A stretch of 64,000 nucleotides of DNA. Origin: UBA11164 sp034376725. GTDB lineage: Bacteria > Pseudomonadota > Gammaproteobacteria > Xanthomonadales > Xanthomonadaceae. The DNA lies in the NCBI GenBank assembly GCA_034376725.1, contig JAXMJH010000002.1, positions 1 through 64,000 on the forward strand. Direction: 5' to 3'. Within the stretch, counting starts at the first letter, position 1, and the number at the start of each line of letters is the position of its first letter. Positions 13,343 to 22,525 of the stretch are shown here, piece by piece. A model generated the notes under the pieces. It did not search any database. It saw only the letters and a program-made list of their open reading frames with translations, and was not told the origin of the DNA. A program made the translations under genes and the position numbers.

Positions 13343-14620
13343 TCAGTCATTCGCGCCGGCGGAGTCGGCGGTGTACATCCGCACCTTGCGCACCACATTG
13401 TCCTGGACTTCCTCGACGGTCATCCGGTATCCCTCGATCTCCAGGCCGGTGCCGGGCAAGGGCAGGGATTCCAGGTGGTTGACGATCAGCCCGCTCAGCG
13501 TGTTGGCGTCTTCGGTGGGCAGGTTGAAATCCAGGCGCCGGTTGAGGCTGTGCACCGCGATGCGCCCGTCGACCAGGATGCTGCCGTCGGGCTGATGTTC
13601 GATGCGCCGGGTGTTCTGTTTGGGTTCGGAGGTGAACTCGCCGACGATTTCCTCAAGGATGTCGGCCAGGGTCACCAGCCCGGCAATATCGCCGTACTCG
13701 TCGACCACCAGCGCAAGCCGCCGACGCTGGCGTTGGAACTCGGCCAGCTGCTGGGTCAGCCGTGCGCCTTCCGGAATGAAGTAGGGCTTGCGCAGTCGTG
13801 AGACGACCAGCGCCGGCGTGATCGCGGTGCCGGCGCGCAGGTCGACCAGATCGCGCAGGTTCAGCACGCCTTCCACCTGATCGATGGTGTCGCGATAGAC
13901 CACCGCACGACTGAACGGAAACTCTGCCAGCAGCGCCGGCAGCTCGGCAGGGTCATCGTCCAGGTCGATGCCGACGATCTCATTGCGCGGCACCATGATG
14001 TCCTCCACCCGCGCTTCTTCGAGTGCGAGGATATTGAGAAACATCTTGCGGTGACTGGCTGGGATCAGGCTGCCGCCGTGTTCGAGCAGGGTGCGCAATT
14101 CGTCCTGCGAAATTTCGCCGTCGTCCTTGTCGCTGTCGCGGTGACCAAACAGGCGAAGCACCACGCCGGCCAGCAGATTGATGACCCAGACCACCGGGTA
14201 GGCCACCTTCATCAGCGGCCAGAGCACGAACGATGCGGGCAGAGCGACCCGCTCGGGCTTGAACGCGGCCAGCGTCTTCGGCGCGACTTCAGCGAAGATC
14301 AGCACAACCACCGTCAACACCATCGAGCCGACGAACACGCCGGCCTCGCCGACCAGGCGCATGAACACCACCGTGGTAATACCGGCGGCCAGGATGTTGA
14401 CGAAATTGTTGCCGAGCAGGATCAGGCCGATCAGCCGATCCGGGCGCTCGAGCAGTTTCTGTGCCAGTTGGGCACCGCGCACGCCACTGCGTGCCAGGTG
14501 CAGGAGCCGGTAGCGGTTGATGGTCATCAGCGCCGTCTCCGACCCGGAGAAGAACGCCGACAACATCAGCAAGCCGATGAGGCTGATGACGAGTGTAGTG
14601 AGCGGTATGTCGTCCATCAC
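13343..14620 (-). CDS. CNNM/CorC-type membrane protein with CBS pair (HlyC/CorC family)
   Basis: The 425-aa protein has the CNNM/DUF21 membrane domain (three to four helices, with the signature LLMLSAFFSGSETALMTINR, about 17-36), two CBS domains (IMVPRNEIVGIDL about 208 and the RRLALVVDEYGDIAGLV segment near 295) and a C-terminal CorC_HlyC domain (about 340-420). The family covers YfjD/CorB-like proteins linked to Mg2+/Co2+ transport or efflux. The exact substrate here is inferred only from the family. It lies 12 bases upstream of the CcsA-like gene on the same strand, downstream of it in transcription order. This pairing of ypjD-like and corB-like genes next to ffh is common in gammaproteobacteria. 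Confidence 0.92.
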   Translation of the reverse strand: MMDDIPLTTLVISLIGLLMLSAFFSGSETALMTINRYRLLHLARSGVRGAQLAQKLLERPDRLIGLILLGNNFVNILAAGITTVVFMRLVGEAGVFVGSMVLTVVVLIFAEVAPKTLAAFKPERVALPASFVLWPLMKVAYPVVWVINLLAGVVLRLFGHRDSDKDDGEISQDELRTLLEHGGSLIPASHRKMFLNILALEEARVEDIMVPRNEIVGIDLDDDPAELPALLAEFPFSRAVVYRDTIDQVEGVLNLRDLVDLRAGTAITPALVVSRLRKPYFIPEGARLTQQLAEFQRQRRRLALVVDEYGDIAGLVTLADILEEIVGEFTSEPKQNTRRIEHQPDGSILVDGRIAVHSLNRRLDFNLPTEDANTLSGLIVNHLESLPLPGTGLEIEGYRMTVEEVQDNVVRKVRMYTADSAGAND

Positions 14621-14632
14621 GGGGCGCCGGGC

Positions 14633-15430
14633 CTACAGGCCTCGGCGCAAAATAATCTCCAGCACGAACTTCGAGCCAAAAAATGCCAGGGCCAGCAGCG
14701 CCGTAGCGATGAGTGTCAGCTGCACGGCCCGCCGGCCACGCCAGCCGAACCGCCAGCGGCCGAACAGCAGGCTGCCAAAGACCAGCCAGGCCATGACCGA
14801 AAGCACGGTCTTGTGTACCAAATGCTGGGCCAGCAGATCGTCGACGAACACCAGGCCGGTTATCAATGCCAGGGTCAACAGGGCGAAGCCGGCTCCGATG
14901 CTGCGAAACAGCAGCAGTTCCAACTGGGTCAGCGGCGGCAGCGCGCGCAGCGCGGCGGTGAAGCGTCGCTGCCTGAGCGCACGCTCCTGAAGCCAGAGCA
15001 TCACCGCCAGCACGGAGGCCACCGCCAGCGTGGCATAGGCCAGCAGGGCCAGGACTGCATGCAGACGGATGCCCCAGTCGAGGGATTCCGGCGCCTGACC
15101 GGTGCCGACTCCCACCAGCGCATAGGCGATCAGAGTCAGGGCGGCCAGCGGAAACACCACCACGCCCAACGCCTCAAGGCGCTGCTTCTGCGCGGCGAAC
15201 ACGGTGAGCGCCGCCATGCCCAGGCCAACCATCGAGGCAGCGGACAGAAAGTGCAGGTCCGGCCCCCCCGAAAGCCGCCAGGAATCGGCATGCAGCGCGA
15301 AGTGCAACAGCGCGCCGACGCCGCCGATCAGCAAGCCGGTCTGTCTTGAGTAATCCGGTATCCAGGCCAGTCGGGCCAGATGGAAGGCGCCGACCAGATA
15401 GGCGGTAGCGGCGGCAAGGGCGGTCATCAT
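14633..15430 (-). CDS. CcsA/YpjD-like inner-membrane protein (cytochrome c assembly family)
   Basis: Starting at the ATG at 15430, this is a 265-aa protein with about eight membrane helices. It matches the CcsA/ResC haem-handling family: VGTGQAPESLDWGIRLHAVLA carries a conserved His, and LAQHLVHKTVLSVMAWLVFG carries the HKT/Trp region. YpjD proteins of this kind usually sit beside ffh. Their role is unproven, with cytochrome c haem export suggested from family membership. The open frame runs further upstream, but only through the heptad repeat. Confidence 0.85.
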   Translation of the reverse strand: MMTALAAATAYLVGAFHLARLAWIPDYSRQTGLLIGGVGALLHFALHADSWRLSGGPDLHFLSAASMVGLGMAALTVFAAQKQRLEALGVVVFPLAALTLIAYALVGVGTGQAPESLDWGIRLHAVLALLAYATLAVASVLAVMLWLQERALRQRRFTAALRALPPLTQLELLLFRSIGAGFALLTLALITGLVFVDDLLAQHLVHKTVLSVMAWLVFGSLLFGRWRFGWRGRRAVQLTLIATALLALAFFGSKFVLEIILRRGL

Positions 15431-15478
15431 CGCGCGCAGTTTGGCATGGCTTTGTTGCTGGGCCAAGGAGGGAGGGCC

Positions 15479-15569
15479 GGGATTCGGGAATGGGGAATCG
15501 GGAATCGGGAATCGGGAATGGGGAATGGGGAATGGGGAATGGGGAGGCGGGAGGCGGGGGGCGGGGGGC
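15479..15569. repeat. 13 tandem G-rich heptads between the CcsA-like gene and ffh
   Basis: Thirteen exact 7-base units begin with GGG: one GGGATTC, eight GGGAATC/GGGAATG, two GGGAGGC and two GGGGGGC. They sit in the 221-base divergent spacer between the starts of the CcsA-like gene (15430) and ffh (15652). The strand with G-runs every seven bases could form G-quadruplexes. GGGAATC/G arrays of this kind occur in xanthomonad-like genomes. Confidence 0.9.
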
Positions 15570-15616
15570 GGATTGGGCTGGGGTGGTCGGTTGGGGTTGG
15601 GTGGGGTGGCCTCGGA

Positions 15617-15622
15617 TATACT
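15617..15622 (+). promoter_or_regulatory. Probable -10 box of ffh
   Basis: TATACT lies 30 bases before the ffh ATG, just downstream of the G-rich tract. No convincing -35 can be placed. Confidence 0.4.
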
Positions 15623-15651
15623 TGGCGGTCCCATACCAGACTCCGCTTGCC

Positions 15652-17025
15652 ATGTTCGAATCTCTTTCCCAGCGCCTGTCCAGCACCTTCGAGCGCGTCC
15701 GCGGCCGCGGGCGGCTGAGCGATGAGAACATTCGCAGCTCCCTGCGCGAAGTCCGGGTCGCGCTGTTGGAGGCCGATGTGGCGTTGCCGGTGGTGCAGGC
15801 GCTGATCGAGCGGATCAAGGTGCGCGCGGTCGGCCAGGAGGTGTTGAAGAGCCTCACGCCCGGCCAGGCGTTGATCAAGGTGGTGCGCGACGAGTTGGCG
15901 GCGGTGATGGGCGCGCACAGCGCCGAGCTCAACCTCAACGTGCCGGCGCCGGCGGTGATCCTGATGGCCGGCCTTCAGGGCGCCGGCAAGACCACCACCG
16001 TTGCCAAGCTGGCCCTGCATCTGAAGAGCCGGCGCAAGAAGAAAGTGATGGTGGTCAGCTGCGACGTGTATCGCCCGGCGGCCATCGAGCAGCTGAAGAC
16101 GCTGGCGGCGCAGGTCGAGGTGATCTTTCATCCGTCCCAGGCCGGCGACAGCCCGGAAGCGATCGCGCGCGGCGCGGTCGATGCCGCGCGGAAGCAATTC
16201 GTCGACGTGTTGCTGGTCGATACCGCCGGTCGCCTCGCGGTCGACGAGGCGATGATGGCCGAGATCAAGGCGCTGCATGCCGCGCTCGATCCGGTCGAGA
16301 CGCTGTTCGTCGTCGATTCGATGACCGGCCAGGATGCCGCCAATACCGCCAAGGCGTTTTCCGAAGCCTTGCCGCTGACCGGCGTGGTGCTGACCAAGAC
16401 CGATGGCGACGCGCGTGGCGGCGCCGCGCTGAGCGTGCGCTACGTGACCGGCCGTCCGATCAAGTTCATCGGCGTCAGCGAAAAGCCCGACGGGCTGGAT
16501 GTGTTCCACCCCGACCGGGTGGCCAGCCGCATCCTGGATATGGGCGACGTGCTGTCGCTGGTCGAGCAGGTCGAGCAGCAGGTCGATCAGGAGAAGGCCG
16601 CCAAGCTCGCGCAGAAAGTGGCCAAGGGCAAGAAATTCGATCTCGAGGACATGCGCGACCAGCTCGAGCAGATGCAGAACATGGGCGGCATCGGCGCGCT
16701 GATGGACAAGCTGCCGGGCATGGGTAAGGTTCCGGATCAGCTCAAGAGTCAGGTCGGGGGCAAGGAGGTGCCCAGGATGATCGCCATCATCGGTTCGATG
16801 ACGCGCAAGGAACGCCGGCATCCGGCCATCCTCAACGGCTCGCGCCGGGCGCGGATCGCGCGCGGTTCGGGCACCACGCCGGCTGACGTCAACCGGCTGC
16901 TGAAGCAGTATCAGCAGATGGAAAAGATGATGGGCAAACTGTCGCGCGGCGGCATGAAAGGCATGATGCGCGGGATGCAGGGCCTGATGGGCGGTCGTGG
17001 CCCCGGCGGGATGCCGATGCGCTGA
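15652..17025 (+). CDS. ffh: Signal recognition particle GTPase Ffh
   Basis: Ffh binds 4.5S RNA and signal sequences of nascent membrane proteins. ATG 15652 gives MFESLSQRLSSTFERVRGRG and 457 aa, the usual length; the open frame upstream only translates the heptad array. The NG GTPase domain has G1 GLQGAGKTTTVAKLA (about 107-121), DTAGRLAVDEAMM and TKTDGDARGGAALS. The C-terminal M domain is methionine-rich (MMGKLSRGGMKGMMRGMQGLMGG). It is convergent with the PAP2 gene. Confidence 0.97.
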   Translation: MFESLSQRLSSTFERVRGRGRLSDENIRSSLREVRVALLEADVALPVVQALIERIKVRAVGQEVLKSLTPGQALIKVVRDELAAVMGAHSAELNLNVPAPAVILMAGLQGAGKTTTVAKLALHLKSRRKKKVMVVSCDVYRPAAIEQLKTLAAQVEVIFHPSQAGDSPEAIARGAVDAARKQFVDVLLVDTAGRLAVDEAMMAEIKALHAALDPVETLFVVDSMTGQDAANTAKAFSEALPLTGVVLTKTDGDARGGAALSVRYVTGRPIKFIGVSEKPDGLDVFHPDRVASRILDMGDVLSLVEQVEQQVDQEKAAKLAQKVAKGKKFDLEDMRDQLEQMQNMGGIGALMDKLPGMGKVPDQLKSQVGGKEVPRMIAIIGSMTRKERRHPAILNGSRRARIARGSGTTPADVNRLLKQYQQMEKMMGKLSRGGMKGMMRGMQGLMGGRGPGGMPMR

Positions 17026-17044
17026 GCGCGGCGCAGCAGCGGCG

Positions 17045-17599
17045 TCAGCCGCCGAGCAGCCCGGTGGCCGGCGCCAGGTAGAGCGACAGCGCCGCCAATG
17101 CGCTGCCCACCACGGTTGCCGCCAGCACGTCGCTGGGGTAGTGCAGGCCCAGTACCACCCGCGAAACCGCCACGCTGGCGGTGAACGGAATCAGCAGCCA
17201 GGCCAGGGTCGGATAGTGGGACAGTGCGACCACGGTGAAAGCCACGGCGTGCAGCGTGTGTCCGGATGGAAAGCTGAATTCGTCAAGCGGCGCCACCAGG
17301 GCGCGGATGCGGGCATCGCGGGCACAGGGCCGCGGCCTGCGGGTCCAGCGCTTGAGCGCTTTGTACAGGATCAGCGCCGTCAAGCCGGTTGCCGCCATGT
17401 GGGTCGATGCCGCCAGGCCGGCGAGGCCGTCGGCCAGCACGGTCAGCGCCATCAGCGCGTACCAGAACAGCCCGTCGCCCAGCCGACTGACCGCCGCGAA
17501 ATAACGCCGGACCCGGAGTCGTCGACCCCACAGGTTGGCCAGCAGGCACCAGGTGTGCTCGCGTTCGACCAGGGAGCGTCCGCTGGCGCGCAGGTTCAT
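17045..17599 (-). CDS. PAP2-family membrane phosphatase
   Basis: This 184-aa membrane protein has the three phosphatase motifs of the PAP2 superfamily: KRWTRRPRPC (about 83-92), PSGHT (about 111-115) and SRVVLGLHYPSD (about 146-157). Such enzymes dephosphorylate lipid phosphates such as phosphatidate or undecaprenyl diphosphate at the periplasmic face. Its ATG overlaps the stop of the upstream glycosyltransferase (ATGA), so the two are probably coupled and may act in one glycolipid or envelope pathway. Substrate is not known. Confidence 0.9.
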   Translation of the reverse strand: MNLRASGRSLVEREHTWCLLANLWGRRLRVRRYFAAVSRLGDGLFWYALMALTVLADGLAGLAASTHMAATGLTALILYKALKRWTRRPRPCARDARIRALVAPLDEFSFPSGHTLHAVAFTVVALSHYPTLAWLLIPFTASVAVSRVVLGLHYPSDVLAATVVGSALAALSLYLAPATGLLGG

Positions 17600-18747
17600 G
17601 CCGCTGCTCCCTGCAATCTGGATGACGCGCCGGCCAGTTCGGTCAGCAGGGCGGCGAAGTGTTCGGTCACCGAGTCCGGGCTCAGTTCAGAGACCGCTTG
17701 GCGTGCCGCCTCGCCCATGCGTCGCCGGGCCTGCCGATCGTCGGCAATGAGACACGAACGGTGGACGAAACCATCCTCGTCGTCGAGCGCCAGGGCCGCG
17801 CCGTGCAGGCCATCGCGCAGATGCTCGCGCGCGGCGCCGTAGTCGAAGGCAATCACCGGCAGGCCGCTGGCCATCGCCTCCAGTGTGACATTGCCAAAGG
17901 TTTCGCTGGTGCTGGGAAACACGAACAGATCGCCGCTGGCGAAGTGCCGGGCCAGATCCTCGCCGCGCTTGACTCCGAGGAACAGAAAATCCGGGTTGGC
18001 CTCGGCCAGGGCGGTTCGATCCGGGCCGTCGCCGACCCAGACGAAGCGGGCATCGGGTTGGCTGCGCTGAATGGCGCGGAAGGTCCGAACCGCCAGCGGA
18101 AGGTTTTTCTCCGGCGCAATCCGGCCGACGTGAATGACAGCCAGTTGGTCTTCGCCCAGACCCCATTCGCGGCGCAGCGCCTCGTCCCGGCGCATCGGGT
18201 CGAACAGCTGCGTATCGACTGCGCGTTTCAGCAGATCGACCTGCCGGAAGCCGCTCTTTCGCAGAAATCTGGCCAGCTCCTGGGTCGGCACCAGGGTGGT
18301 CAGCGCGCGATTGTGGAAATGCCGCATCCAGGCGAACACCGCCGGTCTGAGAAACTCACCCGCGTAGCGCCCGGCGTAGTCGTCGAACCGGGTGTGCAGT
18401 CCGGTACAGACCGGGATGCCCAGCCGCCGCGCCGAGCGAACCGCCGACCATCCGAGCGGCCCCTCGGTCGCCACGTAGACGGCATCCGGGCGCTGCCTGT
18501 GCCAGAGCGCTGCAAGCCTGCGTCCGGCCGGCAGGCCGAAGCGCAGGCCGGGGTAGCGCGGCACCGGCAGGCCGCTCACCCGCACGATGCCATCGAGCTG
18601 CGCGCCATTCGCTTCGCCATCCTGCTGCGGCCGGATCAGAGTGATCTCATGACCCAGCCGGCGCAGTCCGGTCTCCAGCGAGTGCACGGTCAGTGCGACG
18701 CCATTGACCTCAGGCGGATAGGTTTCTGTGACAAGTGCGAATCGCAT
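17596..18747 (-). CDS. GT-B glycosyltransferase, family 1/4 type
   Basis: With ATG 18747 (MRFALVTETYPPEVNGVALT) the protein is 383 aa. The N-terminus has the GT4-type start loop, and the C-terminal domain has HVGRIAPEKNLPLAVRTF (about 200) and the EX7E motif in SETFGNVTLEAMASGLPVI (about 286-304). Related enzymes transfer hexoses or mannose from nucleotide sugars to lipids such as diacylglycerol. The acceptor is unknown here. It forms a two-gene unit with the PAP2 phosphatase. The longer open frame upstream lacks family sequence. Confidence 0.9.
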   Translation of the reverse strand: MRFALVTETYPPEVNGVALTVHSLETGLRRLGHEITLIRPQQDGEANGAQLDGIVRVSGLPVPRYPGLRFGLPAGRRLAALWHRQRPDAVYVATEGPLGWSAVRSARRLGIPVCTGLHTRFDDYAGRYAGEFLRPAVFAWMRHFHNRALTTLVPTQELARFLRKSGFRQVDLLKRAVDTQLFDPMRRDEALRREWGLGEDQLAVIHVGRIAPEKNLPLAVRTFRAIQRSQPDARFVWVGDGPDRTALAEANPDFLFLGVKRGEDLARHFASGDLFVFPSTSETFGNVTLEAMASGLPVIAFDYGAAREHLRDGLHGAALALDDEDGFVHRSCLIADDRQARRRMGEAARQAVSELSPDSVTEHFAALLTELAGASSRLQGAAA

Positions 18748-18851
18748 GCGCGGCGTAGTCTCGACCGTGGCCTGATCACATGCTGGGCGGGAAACATGTG
18801 CCGGCCATGACCGGTCGACGACAGTTCGGTGACAGTGCGGCGCGCGTTGGC

Positions 18852-20366
18852 TCAGCCGGGATCGATGCTCAGCGTCAGGCCGGCGTCGGCCAGATAGGCC
18901 ACCTCGGTTTCCAGATCCGCTCCGGTGAGGCGGTGCGACTCGAGCCACTTTCGCGGCAGCCGCAGGCGAAGCTCCAGGCCATCGGCTTCGAGCGAGAGAT
19001 CGGGCAATCCAGCCGGGTCGTGACTGCGGTGCAGCAGCACGGCCAGACGCAATGGCACCAGGCACAGCAACGCCGGGCCGGACAGCCGCTCGGGCAAGAC
19101 CTGGAGCACACCGACCGCAACCGATCGGCGCTGGCTGCGGACGAGTGCCGCCAGCAGTTGCTGCTCCTGACGCGAGAAGCCGGCGATGTCGGAGTGCTCG
19201 ATCACGTAGGCACCGTGCTGGTGGTACTGACTGTGTGCGATTGCCAGACCGATTTCATGGATACGGCAGGCCCAGGCCAGCATGCGGCGCATGTCCTCGC
19301 CGAGGCCCCACTCGGTTTCGATTTGATCGAACAGGCGCAATGCGGTTGCTTCGACCCGTTCGGCCTGCGCAACGTCGGCACCGTAGCGCAGCGCCAGCGC
19401 GCGGATCGATGCGTTGCGCGGGTCCTGGTCTGTCGCCCTGCCGACCATGTCGTAGAGCACGCCTTCGCGCATGGCATTCTTACTGACATGCAGCTGGCGT
19501 AATTTCAGTTCGTTGAACGCCGCCTCCAGAATCAGCAAACCGCCCGCGAATACCGGACGACGCTCGGCGGACAGGCCGGGAAGGGCGATGTCGTCGATCC
19601 GCCCGAAACTCAGCAGACGAGTGCGGATCTCGGCAACCGCCTCAGCTGTTACGGTGCCCTTGCCCAGCCGCATCGCACTGGACACCTGGCCGATCGCCTT
19701 GATGGTGCCCGACGCGCCGAGCGCCTGCTGCCATCCGCGCTGCCGGTAGGCCGCGGCAAACTGCTGGAACTCGGCGGAAACTTCGGTAAGCGCATCGTGC
19801 CAACGCTTCCTGCCGAGCTTCCCATTGCGGAAAAAACGCCGGGTAGTGGCTACGCATCCCACCTGCAGCGACTCGCGCTCGATGGTCTCGAAACCCTCGC
19901 CGATGATGAACTCGGTCGAACCGCCGCCGATGTCCATCACCAGACGCCGTCCGTCGCCGGGCGGCGTGGCGTGGGCGACGCCGAGATAGATGAGACGGGC
20001 CTCCTCGCGGCCCGACACCACCTCGATGCCGTGACCCAGGGCGGTTTCGGCCGGAATGAGAAAGGATTGCGGGTGGGCCAGCTGGCGCACCGAATTGGTG
20101 GCGATCGCTCGTACCCGACCCATCGGCAGCGCCCGCAGGCGTTGCCCGAAGCGCGACAGAGTGTCCAGCGCGCGCTGCATGACCGCAGCGTCCAGCCCGC
20201 CTCGGCCGTTGAGGCCTTCGGCCATGCGCACGGTCTCGCGCAGGCGGTCGACGACGCGGATCTGACCCAGAACATACTGGGCGACGACCATGTGGTAGCT
20301 GTTGGAGCCCAGATCGACGGCGGCCAGCAGATCGCCATCGAGCAACTTTCTGCCGCTTCCGGGCAT
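18852..20366 (-). CDS. ppx: Exopolyphosphatase (Ppx/GppA family)
   Basis: Ppx removes terminal phosphates from long-chain polyphosphate. From ATG 20366 it is 504 aa, the usual Ppx length. The ASKHA phosphate loops are visible: LLAAVDLGSNSYHMVVAQ (about 13-30) and VMDIGGGSTEFIIGEG (about 143-158), with the HD-like C-terminal half (IHEIGLAIAHSQYHQHGAY). It begins two bases after the ppk stop, so synthesis and breakdown of polyphosphate are encoded together. Confidence 0.95.
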   Translation of the reverse strand: MPGSGRKLLDGDLLAAVDLGSNSYHMVVAQYVLGQIRVVDRLRETVRMAEGLNGRGGLDAAVMQRALDTLSRFGQRLRALPMGRVRAIATNSVRQLAHPQSFLIPAETALGHGIEVVSGREEARLIYLGVAHATPPGDGRRLVMDIGGGSTEFIIGEGFETIERESLQVGCVATTRRFFRNGKLGRKRWHDALTEVSAEFQQFAAAYRQRGWQQALGASGTIKAIGQVSSAMRLGKGTVTAEAVAEIRTRLLSFGRIDDIALPGLSAERRPVFAGGLLILEAAFNELKLRQLHVSKNAMREGVLYDMVGRATDQDPRNASIRALALRYGADVAQAERVEATALRLFDQIETEWGLGEDMRRMLAWACRIHEIGLAIAHSQYHQHGAYVIEHSDIAGFSRQEQQLLAALVRSQRRSVAVGVLQVLPERLSGPALLCLVPLRLAVLLHRSHDPAGLPDLSLEADGLELRLRLPRKWLESHRLTGADLETEVAYLADAGLTLSIDPG

Positions 20367-20368
20367 GG

Positions 20369-22486
20369 TCAGATATCTCTGTGCCGGGCCAGCAGCGAGG
20401 CCTGGGCGCAGTGCGGCATCTCGTCGTCGCCCGGTTCGATGCGGGTGTATTCGCCGTCGGCGTGCAGTGCCCAGGCCTCGGTGTTGTCGGCCAGATAGGT
20501 TTCGAGTTCTTCGTGATACACCCGCCGGGCGAGTTCCCGATCGCGAATCGGAAAGCACACCTCGACCCGGCGCAGCAGGTTGCGCTCCAGCCAGTCGGCG
20601 CTGGCGCAATAGATTTCCGGGTCGCCGGCATTGGCAAACCAGTACACCCGGCTGTGTTCGAGGAATCGCCCGACGATCGAGCGCACCCGGATGTTTTCCG
20701 AAACGCCGGGTACGCCGGGCCTGAGACAGCAGGCGCCGCGCACGATCAGATCGATCTGCACGCCGGCCTGCGAGGCGGCATACAGCGCCTGCATGATGGT
20801 GGGCTCGTTGATCGCGTTGATCTTGACGATCAGTCGGCCGCCGGCACCGGAGCGGGCGTGGCGCGCCTCGCGCTGGATCTTGTCGATGAGACTGGAGTGC
20901 AGGGTGAATGGCGATTGCAGCAGCTGTTTCAGGCTGATCAGCGGAGCCAGGCCAGAGAGCTGCTGAAACACTTGGTGGACGTCATCGCTGATGTCCTCGC
21001 GTGCGGTCAACAAGCCGATGTCGGTGTAGGCCCGTGATGTGCCGGCGTGGTAGTTGCCGGTGCCCAGGTGCACGTAGCGGCGAAGCTTGCGGCCCTCGCG
21101 GCGGACGATCAGCAGCATCTTGGCGTGGGTCTTGTAGCCGACTACGCCATAAACCACCTGCACGCCGGCTTCCTGCAGCCGGTCGGCCAGGCGGATGTTG
21201 GTTTCCTCATCGAATCGCGCGCGCAGCTCGACCACTACGGTGACATCCTTGCCGGCCTGCGCGGCGCGGATCAGGTGTTCGACCAGGGTGGCGTCGCTGC
21301 CGGTGCGATACAGGGTTTGTTTGATTGCCAGAACGTCCGGGTCGTCGGCTGCCTGTTCGACCAGGTCGAGTACGGCGCTGAACGCATCGAACGGCTGATG
21401 CAGCAGGATGTCGCGCTCGCGCAGCGTCGCGAACATCTGCTCGCTGTCGTTGCCGAGGGTGCGCGGCCGAAAGGGCGGGTACTTAAGCTCCGGGCGGTCG
21501 ACCAGATCGTAGACCTGGCTGGCCCGGTTCAGATTGACCGGACCGTTGATCCGGTACACGGCGGTTTCGGGCAGGTCGAAATTCTTCAGCAATATCTTGA
21601 CGATGTTGCGCGGGCAGTGATGCGCGATCTCCAGCCGGATGGCGCGTCGGAAGCCGCGCCCGGCCAACTCGTCCTTGAGCGCATGGGCGAGGTTTTCCAC
21701 TTCTTCCTCGTCGACGAACAGCTCGGAGTTGCGGGTGACGCGGAATTGGTAGACGCCCTTGACCTTCATGCCGGGAAACATTTCCGCGACGAAGGCCGAC
21801 AGCACCGCCGAGAGAAACACGAAGTGATCGCCGTCTCCGGTCACCTCGCCGGGCACCCGGATGATCCGCGGCAGCGAGCGCGGTGCGCGCACGATGGCCA
21901 TGTGGCCGGCGCGGCCGAAGGCGTCCTTGCCGCTGAGCACCACGACGATATTCAGCGATTTGTTGAGAATCCGTGGAAACGGATGGGCCGGGTCGAGGCC
22001 CATCGGCGAGAGCACCGGCGCAATCTCTTCGCGGAAGTAGGCACGCAGCCAGCGTCTGAGGCGTGCGTTCCATGCTTCGCGCGGCAGTATCTGGATGCCG
22101 GCCTGTTCCAGCGCCGGGCGCAGCACGTCATTCCATTCGCGGTACTGGTCTTCGACCAGGTCGCCCGCCTTGTCGTAGATCCGCTTGAGGATGGTCGCCG
22201 CACCCAGGCCGTCGGCTGCCGGTGCGCCACCATATTTGAGCTGGCTGCGGATGGCGGGTACCCGGACCTCGAAGAATTCATCGAGGTTGGTGCAGCTGAT
22301 ACAGAGAAAGCGCAGCCGTTCCAACAAGGGAACGCGCGGATCCTGTGCCTGGGCCAATACCCGGCGATTGAAGGCGATCTGGGAAATTTCCCGGTTCAGA
22401 TACAGCGCCGGATCGGAAAGCGCGCGCGCGGGCTGTTCGGTCGGTCCGTCGCCGGCAGTTTCGGATTTTTTGGTGGGTGTGGGCAC
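20369..22486 (-). CDS. ppk: Polyphosphate kinase 1
   Basis: PPK1 makes polyphosphate from ATP at the membrane. The 705-aa length is normal. Seen are the N domain (LERLRFLCISCTNLDEFFEV), the autophosphorylation histidine region in VGYKTHAKMLLIVRREG (about residue 450) and HLGTGNYHAGTSRAYTDIGL, plus C-terminal IRVRSIVGRFLEHSRVYWF. Order phoB-phoR-ppk-ppx on one strand links polyphosphate to phosphate-starvation control. Confidence 0.97.
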   Translation of the reverse strand: MPTPTKKSETAGDGPTEQPARALSDPALYLNREISQIAFNRRVLAQAQDPRVPLLERLRFLCISCTNLDEFFEVRVPAIRSQLKYGGAPAADGLGAATILKRIYDKAGDLVEDQYREWNDVLRPALEQAGIQILPREAWNARLRRWLRAYFREEIAPVLSPMGLDPAHPFPRILNKSLNIVVVLSGKDAFGRAGHMAIVRAPRSLPRIIRVPGEVTGDGDHFVFLSAVLSAFVAEMFPGMKVKGVYQFRVTRNSELFVDEEEVENLAHALKDELAGRGFRRAIRLEIAHHCPRNIVKILLKNFDLPETAVYRINGPVNLNRASQVYDLVDRPELKYPPFRPRTLGNDSEQMFATLRERDILLHQPFDAFSAVLDLVEQAADDPDVLAIKQTLYRTGSDATLVEHLIRAAQAGKDVTVVVELRARFDEETNIRLADRLQEAGVQVVYGVVGYKTHAKMLLIVRREGRKLRRYVHLGTGNYHAGTSRAYTDIGLLTAREDISDDVHQVFQQLSGLAPLISLKQLLQSPFTLHSSLIDKIQREARHARSGAGGRLIVKINAINEPTIMQALYAASQAGVQIDLIVRGACCLRPGVPGVSENIRVRSIVGRFLEHSRVYWFANAGDPEIYCASADWLERNLLRRVEVCFPIRDRELARRVYHEELETYLADNTEAWALHADGEYTRIEPGDDEMPHCAQASLLARHRDI

Positions 22487-22525
22487 GGCGACAGATTACC
22501 GCAGCCGGTTGCATGGCGCCGGCAT

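Noticed and set aside
15479..15569. Tandem heptads considered as a CRISPR array
   Set aside because: Units are seven bases with no spacers; it is a simple tandem repeat.
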